Positions 7,471-13,950 are shown, numbered from the stretch's first letter. The stretch is 19,703 nt of DNA from JAXHUH01 sp034211175 (GCA_034211175.1 JAXHUH010000200.1:1-19703), one strand, 5' to 3'. Notes: generated from the letters alone by a model not told the origin. Translations and numbers: made by a program.

Positions 7471-7965
7471 CTACTGGGGGATGCGCAGGATCTGGCCGGG
7501 GCGGATCACGCCCGGGTCCGACAGCTGGTCACGGTTGGCCTCGAAGATGCCGGGGAACCGGGAACCGTCGCCGTAGTACTGCTCGGCGATCCCGAAGAGC
7601 GTGTCCCCGGCGGCCACCGTGTGCTGGCCGAACCCGCGGTAGGGGTCGACCAGCGACCGCCCGATGACCACGGGGATGGTGACGGTCGGCGACACTCCGT
7701 CCTCACCGCCGGTGTCGGACACGACGATCGTCGCGGCCGCGTTCGCCGGAACGGCCGTGAGCGCTACGTCGGCGGCGAAGTTCGCGAACCCCACCCCGAA
7801 CCCGGTGGACACGGGAACCTCGGCGAGCGTCGCGCCGTCGGACGCGACGACGGTCACCACCAGTTGCGCCTCGAACGCTGCGGCGATGCCGGCGACGTGG
7901 ACCGGGTCGTCGACGATGTCGTTCGGGGCCGGGTGACGCACGGTGAGGAGCGGGAGTGGAGCCAT
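7471..7965 (-). CDS. Gmad2-LysM domain protein
   Basis: The 164-residue protein has two domains. Residues about 5-102 resemble the Gmad2 immunoglobulin-like domain found next to GerMN domains in sporulation/germination proteins, starting VRHPAPNDIVDDPVHVAG. Residues 114-164 form one LysM module (HTVAAGDTLFGIAEQYYG to RPGQILRIPQ), which binds peptidoglycan-type glycans. There is no N-terminal signal peptide or membrane helix, which is odd for a cell-wall-binding protein. The start is well supported: AGGAGGG lies at 7971-7977, five bases upstream of the ATG at 7965. An upstream secretion signal would therefore require that start to be wrong. It may be exported by another route or act inside the cell as a LysM scaffold. 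Neighbours give no functional hint. Confidence 0.85.
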   Translation of the reverse strand: MAPLPLLTVRHPAPNDIVDDPVHVAGIAAAFEAQLVVTVVASDGATLAEVPVSTGFGVGFANFAADVALTAVPANAAATIVVSDTGGEDGVSPTVTIPVVIGRSLVDPYRGFGQHTVAAGDTLFGIAEQYYGDGSRFPGIFEANRDQLSDPGVIRPGQILRIPQ

Positions 7966-8079
7966 GACGACCCTCCTGGACGGTCGGGAGTCTTCGCCGT
8001 CTTCAGAGCGTGGGAACGCGGCGCCGGATACGGAATGGCGCCGCGACCACCCCGATCGGTGGTGCAGCCGGGCATGCGC

Positions 8080-8952
8080 TCACCTCGGCGCGACGAGGCG
8101 GGCGACGGCCGCGAGGTCGGGCCAGTGGGGTGTCTCGACGACACAGCGGGCGAACAGCCAGAGGCGGAGGCGTTCGGGGTCGAGGCCGCAGAGCCCGGCC
8201 AGCCGATCGGCGAGGGCGCCGGGCTCGCGGTGGAGTCGGTGGCAGTTGAGGAGGTGCTGGAGCACGTCGTAGGTCGGGTCGCCGACGTAGGGCTTGGGGT
8301 CGATCGCCAGCCACGGGTCGCGCTCGGCGGCGAGCACGTTGCCGGCGTGCAAGTCGGTGCCGATGAGCGCCGACCGGGTCGCCGACCTCGGGAGGGAGCG
8401 GAAGAGGTCGACACCCGCCCGCGCGAGCCCGGGATCGAGGTCGACGCGCCCCTCGGTGAGCGCCCGTTCGAAGCTGTCGGCCCACGAGTCGCACATCGAC
8501 GAGAGCGGACGGAGGCCGTGGCCCGCCGGCGGGTCCCGCCAGAGGCGCCGGAGGACGGCGGCCATGATCGGGTCCTGGTCCGGCTCGGGGAGCGTGTTGA
8601 GCGGCGTGCCGGGCACGCAGCGCTCGAGCAGGAGGACCACGGTCTCGTCGTCCTGCTCGGCGGCAACGACCCGGACCGCGCCGTCTCCGGCCCACAGCCG
8701 CAGGCCGACGGCTTCGTCGCGCGCCTCGAAGTGGGCGAACCCGACCTTCAGGACGAGCGGGGTCGGGTCGCCGGCCCGCGTCGCTGGCGCGACCCATGCG
8801 GTCTTGCCACCGGGTTGGAACGGCTCGCCGACGGTGAGCCCCCATCGTCGGCCGGCGTCGGCGATCTGGGCGGGGAGCGCCGCCAGCCACTCGTGGCGCC
8901 CCTCGGACGCGACGCCGGTGCGCAGCAGGTCGGGGACGACGAGGTCGGCCAT
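8080..8952 (-). CDS. APH(6)-like aminoglycoside/hydroxyurea phosphotransferase family kinase
   Basis: The 290-residue protein has the protein-kinase-like fold of the aminoglycoside/hydroxyurea resistance kinases (streptomycin 6-kinase group). Visible elements are PLVLKV with the ATP-binding Lys69, the hinge-like VLLLERCVPGTPL (107-119), the catalytic loop GTDLHAGN (Asp200, Asn205) and the metal-binding DPKPYVGDPTYD (Asp218). Length is typical. The family inactivates streptomycin or hydroxyurea by phosphorylation, but many chromosomal actinobacterial members have no proven resistance role, so the substrate is unknown. It follows the broken DinB-family gene by 7 nt and very likely shares its transcript. 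No mobile element is nearby, arguing for an intrinsic gene. Confidence 0.88.
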   Translation of the reverse strand: MADLVVPDLLRTGVASEGRHEWLAALPAQIADAGRRWGLTVGEPFQPGGKTAWVAPATRAGDPTPLVLKVGFAHFEARDEAVGLRLWAGDGAVRVVAAEQDDETVVLLLERCVPGTPLNTLPEPDQDPIMAAVLRRLWRDPPAGHGLRPLSSMCDSWADSFERALTEGRVDLDPGLARAGVDLFRSLPRSATRSALIGTDLHAGNVLAAERDPWLAIDPKPYVGDPTYDVLQHLLNCHRLHREPGALADRLAGLCGLDPERLRLWLFARCVVETPHWPDLAAVARLVAPR

Positions 8953-8959
8953 CGGCCGG

Positions 8960-9420
8960 CTACCGGGCCGTCGGGCGGGTTGCGCCGAGCAGGTCGACGG
9001 TCACGTCGACGTGGCCGAGGTGCTGGTACAGCTCCTCGACCACGTGGAGCACGATGGCCTCGACCGTCCACGGCCACGGCGCTCCGGCCGACAGATCGAC
9101 GGCCGGTACGTCGACCGCGGCGACCTCGTCCATCAGCGCCGGGAGCCGGGCGCGGAAGCGCTCGACCTCGGCCTGCAGGTCTGCCACGGTGCCCGTCGCC
9201 TCGAACTCGGCGTCCCGGTCGCGGGCCGACCGACCACGACGTGGTCGAGCCAGAAGGTGCCGACGCCGAGGCAGTGGGTGACCAGCCCGAACACCGAGTT
9301 GGCGCCGGCCAGGTCGGGGCGGACCGCGACCTGCTCACCGGCCTCCTCCGCCTTGGCGAGGAGACGGGCGAGGGCCAGGTCGAGGAAGGTGGCCGATGCG
9401 CCGGTCGTCGAAGCGTCCAC
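8960..9420 (-). pseudogene. DinB/DUF664-family gene broken by a one-base frameshift
   Basis: Two frames together give one DinB-type protein of about 150 residues. The first reads from GTG 9420 through FLDLALARLLAKAEEAG and VTHCLGVGTFWLDHVVVGRP. The continuation appears in another frame as RDRDAEFEATGTVADLQ and ends in WTVEAIVLHVVEELYQHLGH. The switch falls at about 9219-9226, where one base seems to be missing between GRP and RDRD. Unshifted, the first frame continues as an arginine-rich tail. Members of this fold are metal- and thiol-dependent transferases or isomerases. The upstream TACGGT box supports the GTG start. It may be a true pseudogene or a sequencing error; nothing suggests programmed frameshifting. 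The APH-like kinase gene follows after 7 nt. Confidence 0.8.
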
Positions 9421-9426
9421 GGCCGG

Positions 9427-9432
9427 ACCGTA
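9427..9432 (-). promoter_or_regulatory. -10 box of a probable leaderless promoter (broken DinB gene and kinase)
   Basis: TACGGT on the minus strand matches TANNNT and ends 6 nt before the GTG at 9420. No ribosome binding site is present, as expected for leaderless initiation. The same promoter would serve the APH(6)-like kinase gene downstream. Confidence 0.5.
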
Positions 9433-9520
9433 CCCCGGCTCGGCCCGTGGCCTACCGGCCGTTTCGCCGGCCGTCGGCGGCTTCAGCGTGTGGTCAGGTC
9501 GCCGGCGCGATCCTGGGTCG

Positions 9521-9571
9521 GTGAAGGTGCTCGTCGTCGACGACGACCGTGAGCTGGCCGCCACCTTGCGG
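9521..9571 (+). pseudogene. Remnant of a response-regulator N-terminus
   Basis: From GTG 9521 the frame reads VKVLVVDDDRELAATLR. This is the canonical opening of an OmpR-type receiver domain: beta-1 strand, the acidic DDD pocket and the start of helix 1. After 17 codons the similarity stops and becomes Gly/Arg-rich sequence with no receiver features. No phosphoacceptor Asp or DNA-binding domain follows. The frame stays open past 10000, but only as antisense or off-frame noise across the next gene. I read it as the surviving 5' end of a deleted two-component regulator. A chance match cannot be excluded for so short a segment. Confidence 0.5.
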
Positions 9572-9689
9572 CCGAGCGGGCACGGGGGCTGCGGTGGTGC
9601 CCGGAGCGGGCAGGGAACGGGCCGCGACACGACCGTGGCGGTGGCCACAACCGCGGGGTCGGCGGCCGCGAGCGCGAGACTCGGCACCC

Positions 9690-10067
9690 ATGGCGACGCG
9701 CTTCGAGCTCCGCTACGGCTGGTTCCGCTGGCTCCTGTCGATCCTCGGGACCGGACCCCGATGGTCCGGCGTCGACATCGATCGGCGCGGTGTCAAGGTC
9801 ACGATGGGGTGGGCGTTCCGAACGAGGATCCCCCTCGCCTCGGTGACGTCGGTGGAGCGCGATCGGGACATGCGCTGGGGCATCGGCGTCCACGGCTGGC
9901 GCGGCCGCTGGCTCGTCAACGGCTCCGTGAAGGGGATCGTGACCATCGGGATCGAACCGCCGGCCCGGGCGAGGGTGATCGGCTTCCCCGTGCGGCTCCG
10001 CACGCTGCACGTCAGCGTGACCGATCCCGGCGCCCTGGTGGCCGCGCTGGCGCGCAGCACGGCCTGA
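9690..10067 (+). CDS. Small hypothetical protein, possibly PH-like fold
   Basis: The 125-residue product starts MATRFELRYGWFRWLLSILG and continues as alternating short hydrophobic strands (WSGVDIDRRGVKVTMGW, RGRWLVNGSVKGIVTIGI, RARVIGFPVRLRTLHVSV), ending in a short helix. The all-beta plus C-terminal helix pattern recalls bacterial PH-like domains, but I cannot name the family. It resembles conserved hypothetical proteins of actinobacteria. There is no clear membrane helix; residues 11-20 are only moderately hydrophobic. No ribosome binding site or TANNNT box precedes the ATG at 9690, so the start rests on where conserved-looking sequence begins. The gene is isolated, between a regulator remnant and a 334-nt non-coding stretch. 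Confidence 0.75.
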   Translation: MATRFELRYGWFRWLLSILGTGPRWSGVDIDRRGVKVTMGWAFRTRIPLASVTSVERDRDMRWGIGVHGWRGRWLVNGSVKGIVTIGIEPPARARVIGFPVRLRTLHVSVTDPGALVAALARSTA

Positions 10068-10401
10068 CCCGCCTCGTCGATCCTCGCCCCGACGAGGTTG
10101 GCGGCACGGTCACGTCCCGGACGCAGCCGGACGCGCAGCGCTAGGGTGTGCGCGTGGGCCACCGCCCACCGGAGCCGGTCGACCTGAGCGAACGACGGCG
10201 CCGTACTGCCGCTCCGGGACACGCATGGTCCGAGCGATCGCCGGCAGATCCGCCCCCGTCCAGCGAGAGATCGCGCCCTTCGTCGAACGGCTGCCGTTCG
10301 GCAGGCCGGTCGTGGGGTGCGCATCCTCCACCGTCGTGGCGCGGACACCGCCCGGCCGGTGTCTCGACGTGACGGGATCCGACCCGCAAGGGAACACCAC
10401 G
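10068..10401. other. 334-nt region with promoter and leader hairpin, no firm gene
   Basis: No gene is firmly supported. A TAGGGT -10 box lies at 10142-10147. A perfect 7-bp hairpin, CGAACGG at 10284-10290 and CCGTTCG at 10294-10300 with a 3-nt loop, lies in what would be a leader of about 250 nt. The frame of the next small gene is open back to ATG 10225 with fairly coding-like third positions, so a longer N-terminus (133 residues in total) is possible. That extension has no recognisable motif and no ribosome binding site. Confidence 0.45.
10142..10147 (+). promoter_or_regulatory. TAGGGT -10 box
   Basis: TAGGGT is a common form of the actinobacterial TANNNT -10 element. A transcription start near 10154 is expected, where a GTG also occurs. 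The frame opened by that GTG is short and low-complexity, so I assign the promoter to the downstream coupled gene pair. Confidence 0.45.
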
Positions 10402-10626
10402 ATGGGTGCTGATCGACCGGGAGCCGGGGACGACCGTCGCGTCGAGCCGCCGCCCCGCGAACGGCTGCGCAAGACGGGCCGTGGCCACGTCGACTCCTAC
10501 GCGGAGGGTCGGCGGTGCGAGCATCCCGGCTGCACGACCGCGCTGTCCCGCTACAACAGCACGGTGTGGTGCTCGGTCCACGAGCTCGGCCGTCCGGGCC
10601 AGTCATCGGGCGCACGACGATCGTGA
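10402..10626 (+). CDS. Small Cys/His-rich protein, probable zinc-binding
   Basis: From ATG 10402 the product is 74 residues. The first 40 are charged and probably disordered. The C-terminal half holds RRCEHPGCTTALSRYN followed by CSVHE, a CxxxxC...CxxH arrangement fitting a single zinc site. Short proteins with a Cys-x4-Cys, LSRYN and C-x2-H block are familiar as conserved hypotheticals in actinobacteria; function is unknown to me. AAGGGA at 10388-10393 gives a good ribosome binding site 8 nt before the ATG. An in-frame ATG at 10225 is the alternative. The stop overlaps the next gene's GTG (GTGA, 10623-10626), so the two products are translationally coupled and may work together. Confidence 0.7.
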   Translation: MGADRPGAGDDRRVEPPPRERLRKTGRGHVDSYAEGRRCEHPGCTTALSRYNSTVWCSVHELGRPGQSSGARRS

Positions 10627-11489
10627 CCCTGCCGTGGTCGCAGCCGACGGCCGTCCTCGCCGGCGCCGGCCCGTGGGACGAGCTCGACGCCGTGGGCGCC
10701 TCGTCGCCGTGTGTGCTGGAGGACGGCGACGGCACGGCGAGGCTCTGGTACTCGGGCCACGACGGATCGACCGAACGCATCCTCGGTGCCCGCCGCGATG
10801 CCAGGGGACGCTGGGAACGGACGGGTGTCGAGCTCGACGTCGGCGCCTCCGGTGAGACCGATGCGTACGGCGTAGGTTCGCCGTGCGTCGTACGGACCTC
10901 GAACGGCGCGTACGTGATGGCCTACGCCGGCTCCGACGGGGCCACGACCTCGGTGCACCTCGCCCGCTCGTCCTCCGGGCACGGCTGGCGCCCGGACGGC
11001 GTGTGCGTCGCACCCGGGGAGGCTGCTGCGGGTGCCACCCACCCGTGCCTGGTCCTCGCCGATCGTTGGTGGATGTTCTACGCCGCCTACGACGGCTCGC
11101 GGAACGGGCGCCGGTCCCGGATCATGGCCGCGACCTCGACCGATGGCGCCCGCTGGGAGCCCGTTGGTCCCGTGCTCGAGCCCGAGGCCGACGAGCTCGG
11201 TGTCTCCGAACCATGGGTCGTGATGGCGCAGCGCGAGTTCCACATGTTCTACGTGAGCGACGACGACCGCCAGACCGACATCGAGCTGGCCACGTCGGAC
11301 GACGGCCTGGTGTGGCAGCGACGCGGCAGGACCCTCGCCGGGCCGTCCCCCGACGGTCGGGGGGTGCGCAGCCCCTGCGTCGTGCGCACCGGCGCGGCGC
11401 TCACCATGCTCTACGCCGGTCCGGCGTCGTCGGCACCCGCCGCGGACGAGCGCCTGTGGTCGGTCCAGGCCGAGCGCTCCGCGTTGTAG
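10623..11489 (+). CDS. Five-bladed beta-propeller protein (GH43/GH32/GH130-like fold)
   Basis: From GTG 10623 the product has 288 residues with five sequence repeats, each opening with a SPCVV-type strand and closing with a Tyr-rich strand. The openings are SSPCVLEDG, GSPCVVRTS, THPCLVLAD, SEPWVVMAQ and RSPCVVRTG. The partner strands are ARLWYSGHDG, YVMAYAGSDG, WWMFYAAYDG, FHMFYVSDDD and LTMLYAGP. SxDG-W turns (STDGARWEP, SDDGLVWQR) follow blades three and four. This is the layout of the glycoside hydrolase/phosphorylase five-bladed propeller group. I cannot place a full catalytic acid set and there is no signal peptide, so an intracellular enzyme or a non-catalytic relative are both open. 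Translation couples to the small Cys-rich gene through the GTGA overlap. Confidence 0.8.
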   Translation: MTLPWSQPTAVLAGAGPWDELDAVGASSPCVLEDGDGTARLWYSGHDGSTERILGARRDARGRWERTGVELDVGASGETDAYGVGSPCVVRTSNGAYVMAYAGSDGATTSVHLARSSSGHGWRPDGVCVAPGEAAAGATHPCLVLADRWWMFYAAYDGSRNGRRSRIMAATSTDGARWEPVGPVLEPEADELGVSEPWVVMAQREFHMFYVSDDDRQTDIELATSDDGLVWQRRGRTLAGPSPDGRGVRSPCVVRTGAALTMLYAGPASSAPAADERLWSVQAERSAL

Positions 11490-11499
11490 ACGGGCTGCC

Positions 11500-11523
11500 A
11501 TTCCGGGCCCGGTCCCCCGGAAT
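11500..11523. terminator. Symmetric hairpin between convergent genes
   Basis: ATTCCGGG (11500-11507) and CCCGGAAT (11516-11523) form a perfect 8-bp stem with an 8-nt loop. It sits between the stop codons at 11489 (plus) and 11544 (minus). The arms are exact reverse complements, so the hairpin can form in RNA from either strand, making a bidirectional terminator likely. There is no U-tract. Confidence 0.65.
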
Positions 11524-11543
11524 CGCGCCGCTTCGAGCCACGG

Positions 11544-12599
11544 TCAATCGACGATCGGTGCGCCACCCGGTCGCGCTCGCAGGACCTCGACCCGCCGATG
11601 CACGAAGACGAGCTTGTCGATGACCACACCGCGCAGCTCGTAGGGGTACAGCTCGGGCGCACCGATCGCCGACCCGACCGCGTTGGTCGCTCGCACGATC
11701 CGCTGCCACCGACGCAGCGTCGCCGCCGGGTCGGGGCCGAGCCCCCGCCCGGTGCTCGGCGTCACCCGGTCCGGCTCGACGGACAGGCCGTACGCGTTCG
11801 CCGTGTCGTCCGCGTCCTCGATGAGCAGGTAGTGGGCGAACGACTCCGCCCAGTCCTCGAGCGGGTGGACACCGGCGTAGGACGTGATGTGCGTGCCCGG
11901 GTCCCAGTCCGGTGACGTGGTCCCGTAGTGGCGCTCGAGCGCGCGGCCGTAGTCGCTGCGCTCGTCGCCGAACAGCGCACGGAACTCGTCGATCGTCGGG
12001 TGCCCGGCGACCAGGGCCGACCAGTAGTAGTGGCCGATCTCGTGGCGGAGGTGGCCGATGACGGTGCGGTACCGCTCGGTCAGGGCCCGGCGCAGCTCGT
12101 CGCGGTGACGGTCGTCGGTCTCGGTCAGGTCGAGCGTGACCACGCCGTCGAGGTGGCCGGTGACGCCGGGATGGCCCGGCAGGTGCACGAGGTCGAAGGC
12201 GAGGCCGTTGGGTGTGGCCGGGGCGCGGCCTTCGACGGGCAGGCCGATCGCGTCGAGCTGGTGGACGAGTCGCCGCTTGTCGGCCTCGGCGGAGGACCAC
12301 GCCGCGACCGCCACCGGGTCGGCCTCGTCGGGGCGGCCCCGCGTGAGCCGGCACGAGCGGCACCAGACGTTGCCCCCGTCGGCCTCGAGGAGCCAGTTGC
12401 AGCCCCACGCCGAGTTGAGGCAGCGCCACAGCCCGGCCTCGTGCCCGGCGGCCCGGAACGTCGTGCCCGACGGGTCACCGGCCAACGTCCGCACGTCCAC
12501 GGCGCTCGGCAGGTACCCGAGCGCACGCCCGCAGCGGTCGCAGCGCTGCGCATCGAAGGGCGCCGCCTGTCCGCAGTGCTCACAGGAGAACCGGCGCAC
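11544..12599 (-). CDS. Zinc-ribbon putative zinc-binding metallopeptidase
   Basis: From GTG 12599 the product has 351 residues. Residues 6-23 form one zinc knuckle pair (Cys6, 9, 20, 23) and 60-83 a second (Cys60, 67, 80, 83). The catalytic part carries LRHEIGHYYW (His186, Glu187, His190), the HExxH zinc site, followed by DWAESFAHYL with a candidate third ligand, Glu252. This matches the uncharacterised family described as zinc-ribbon plus putative zinc-binding metallo-peptidase (DUF2248-type). It lacks a signal peptide and is presumably cytosolic. The start lies 2 nt after the stop of the diadenylate-cyclase gene with no separate promoter, so the two form an operon. Substrate is unknown; the first ribbon might bind nucleic acid or protein. 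Confidence 0.88.
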   Translation of the reverse strand: MRRFSCEHCGQAAPFDAQRCDRCGRALGYLPSAVDVRTLAGDPSGTTFRAAGHEAGLWRCLNSAWGCNWLLEADGGNVWCRSCRLTRGRPDEADPVAVAAWSSAEADKRRLVHQLDAIGLPVEGRAPATPNGLAFDLVHLPGHPGVTGHLDGVVTLDLTETDDRHRDELRRALTERYRTVIGHLRHEIGHYYWSALVAGHPTIDEFRALFGDERSDYGRALERHYGTTSPDWDPGTHITSYAGVHPLEDWAESFAHYLLIEDADDTANAYGLSVEPDRVTPSTGRGLGPDPAATLRRWQRIVRATNAVGSAIGAPELYPYELRGVVIDKLVFVHRRVEVLRARPGGAPIVD

Positions 12600-12601
12600 G
12601 G

Positions 12602-13633
12602 TCAGGCTGTCTCGCCGCTCGGCCCGGCATCGTCGGTGCCTTCGGTGCCGTCGGCGGGGGAGCGGCCGAGGATCTCGCCGTTGCGCAGGACCGAGACGGG
12701 GCCGTCCTCGCTCACCACGACCACGGTGGCCATGGGGTCGTCCCAGCTGTAGCGGCGGCCGGACGTGTGCCGGGTCCCTCCGAGGGCGTCGACGGTGTCC
12801 TCGGCGGCCACGCTGGGCACGAGCCGCACCCCCAGGCGACGCAGCACGCCGTCGGCGTCGAACACTGCGGCACCGTCGACCTGGGCCAGTGCGTGGCGCA
12901 GCGGTGAGAGGTCCATCGCCCGCGTGATGCGCAGCGGCGGGGGGATCGGGAGCCGCTCCTCGACGGGTGGCCCCGGCTCGTCGTCGGGCCGGTGGACGAG
13001 GAGGGCGCCGATGCCCATCGAGCCGAGGTCGTGCACCGCGAACTCGAGCATCGCCAGCAGCACCGCCGGGTCGCCGTGGGCCGGGCACGCGGTCACGGCG
13101 TCGATCCATGCCGTCACCGGCGGCTCGTGATGCCACGTGTAGCCCTCCCAGCGCAGGACGCCGAACGAGCCGGCGACCCGGACCGCTCCGCTGGGGTGGC
13201 GCTGGACGATCGTGGCGCCCATGGCGTTCGCCAGGACCCCGAGATCGCGCTCCGAGCCGGCCGGACGGTCGAAGACGAGCCACTCGCTGCGCTGGCCGGT
13301 GCCTCCGTCGGACCAGCGCACCAGCCAGCTCGACAGCCCGTCGGCGAAGCGGCGGGCCGCGCCGAGCGGCTGGTCGGCGACCGGTGCACGGGTCATGGTC
13401 AGGTCGGTGCCCGGCGTCCACAGCGACGGGTCGGTCCGCGGATCGAGGATGGTGCCGCTCGTCGCGACCCGGCGTTCGTGGACCACGGGCCGCAAGGCGC
13501 GGTCGATCTCGTCGAGCAGCAACGCCCGGTGCGCCTCGGACCCCTCCGCGGGCAGCCCGGCGTCGTCGAGCTCGTCCGCCAGTCGTCGCAGCCGACGTTC
13601 GTCCCGAATGCGGCGCACGCCGTGACCCTGCAT
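12602..13633 (-). CDS. Diadenylate-cyclase (DisA_N/DAC) domain protein
   Basis: In this 343-residue protein the last 150 residues form a DAC domain: LEFAVHDLGSMGIGALLVH (196-214), the DGA motif (253-255), GTRHT (286-290) and a final strand pair VVVVSEDGPVSVLRNG. Such domains make cyclic di-AMP from two ATP. The canonical RHR motif reads RHT here, so activity or nucleotide choice could differ. The N-terminal half (about 80-180, with FADGLSSWLVRW and TWHHEP) resembles the uncharacterised sensor-like domains fused to DAC modules, though I cannot name it. It has neither the DisA C-terminal HhH domain nor CdaA-type membrane helices. A TAGCTT box 6 nt before the ATG suggests a leaderless start. The metallopeptidase gene follows 2 nt later. 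Confidence 0.85.
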   Translation of the reverse strand: MQGHGVRRIRDERRLRRLADELDDAGLPAEGSEAHRALLLDEIDRALRPVVHERRVATSGTILDPRTDPSLWTPGTDLTMTRAPVADQPLGAARRFADGLSSWLVRWSDGGTGQRSEWLVFDRPAGSERDLGVLANAMGATIVQRHPSGAVRVAGSFGVLRWEGYTWHHEPPVTAWIDAVTACPAHGDPAVLLAMLEFAVHDLGSMGIGALLVHRPDDEPGPPVEERLPIPPPLRITRAMDLSPLRHALAQVDGAAVFDADGVLRRLGVRLVPSVAAEDTVDALGGTRHTSGRRYSWDDPMATVVVVSEDGPVSVLRNGEILGRSPADGTEGTDDAGPSGETA

Positions 13634-13639
13634 GCACCG

Positions 13640-13645
13640 AAGCTA
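13640..13645 (-). promoter_or_regulatory. -10 box of a probable leaderless promoter (DAC-metallopeptidase operon)
   Basis: TAGCTT on the minus strand fits TANNNT and ends 6 nt before ATG 13633. There is no ribosome binding site between them. It would drive both the cyclase and the peptidase genes. Confidence 0.5.
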
Positions 13646-13767
13646 CTGGCGGGCGCAGGACCGTCGGCACCGTGGGGACCTCTGCCCCCGGATCCGCGGC
13701 CGACGCGCCGACCCCGCGGTCGGTCGTCGCGGTGCGGTGCCGTTGCCGGCGTCGGCTGCCCGCCGGG

Positions 13768-13950
13768 TCACGCCTCGTCGGCCGGTCGGAAACGATCGAT
13801 CCACGTGCCGGCGACGTCGGCGATGGTGTCGCGGGCACCAGCGGCCGGAGTCCATCGCCGGCAGGCCGCCACGGGCCTCACACAGCGGCTCCATCGCCTC
13901 CCAGATGGCGGCCACGTCGGGGTGGTCGTGGGCGCGGTCGGATTCCCTGC
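13768..13950 (-). pseudogene. Decayed coding fragment with an internal frameshift
   Basis: One minus-strand frame reads HDHPDVAAIWEAMEPLCEAR and a few more residues to PAMDSG, with strongly coding-like codon use. At about 13848-13858 the coding character moves to another frame, which reads ARDTIADVAGTWIDRFRPAD and ends at a stop at 13768-13770. Joining them requires a shift of one base. No start codon with a supportable context exists upstream, so the 5' end is missing. I do not recognise the family. It lies in the 415-nt gap between the DAC gene and the lipoprotein gene; the rest of that gap holds only promoter elements. Confidence 0.45.

Noticed and set aside
8080..8952. Calling the APH(6)-like gene an acquired streptomycin resistance determinant
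   Set aside because: No mobile element, integron or base-composition change surrounds it, and chromosomal members of this family often have no proven resistance function.
9219..9226. Programmed -1 ribosomal frameshift in the DinB-family gene
   Set aside because: The local bases do not form a slippery heptamer and no downstream stem was recognised. DinB proteins are not known to use recoding.
7027..9552. 841-codon plus-strand frame opposite the amidase, LysM, kinase and DinB genes
   Set aside because: Its composition is low-complexity Gly/Arg/Val. Four recognisable minus-strand genes occupy the same DNA.
10148..10372. Leaderless 72-74 residue gene starting at GTG 10148 or 10154 behind TAGGGT
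   Set aside because: The spacing to GTG 10154 is right, but the product is Ser/Pro/Arg low-complexity with mixed third positions and no motif. The promoter is better assigned to the downstream pair.
11544..13633. Reading the DAC-metallopeptidase pair as a CBASS or Pycsar defence operon
   Set aside because: There is no CD-NTase or Pycsar cyclase, no effector with a known cyclic-nucleotide sensor, and no accessory E1/E2/JAB or HORMA/TRIP13 genes. Only a looser signalling hypothesis is justified.
12600..13838. Extension of the metallopeptidase frame upstream to make a 764-residue protein
   Set aside because: Upstream of 12599 the frame is Arg/Pro-rich off-frame sequence of the DAC gene. The zinc ribbon starts right after GTG 12599.
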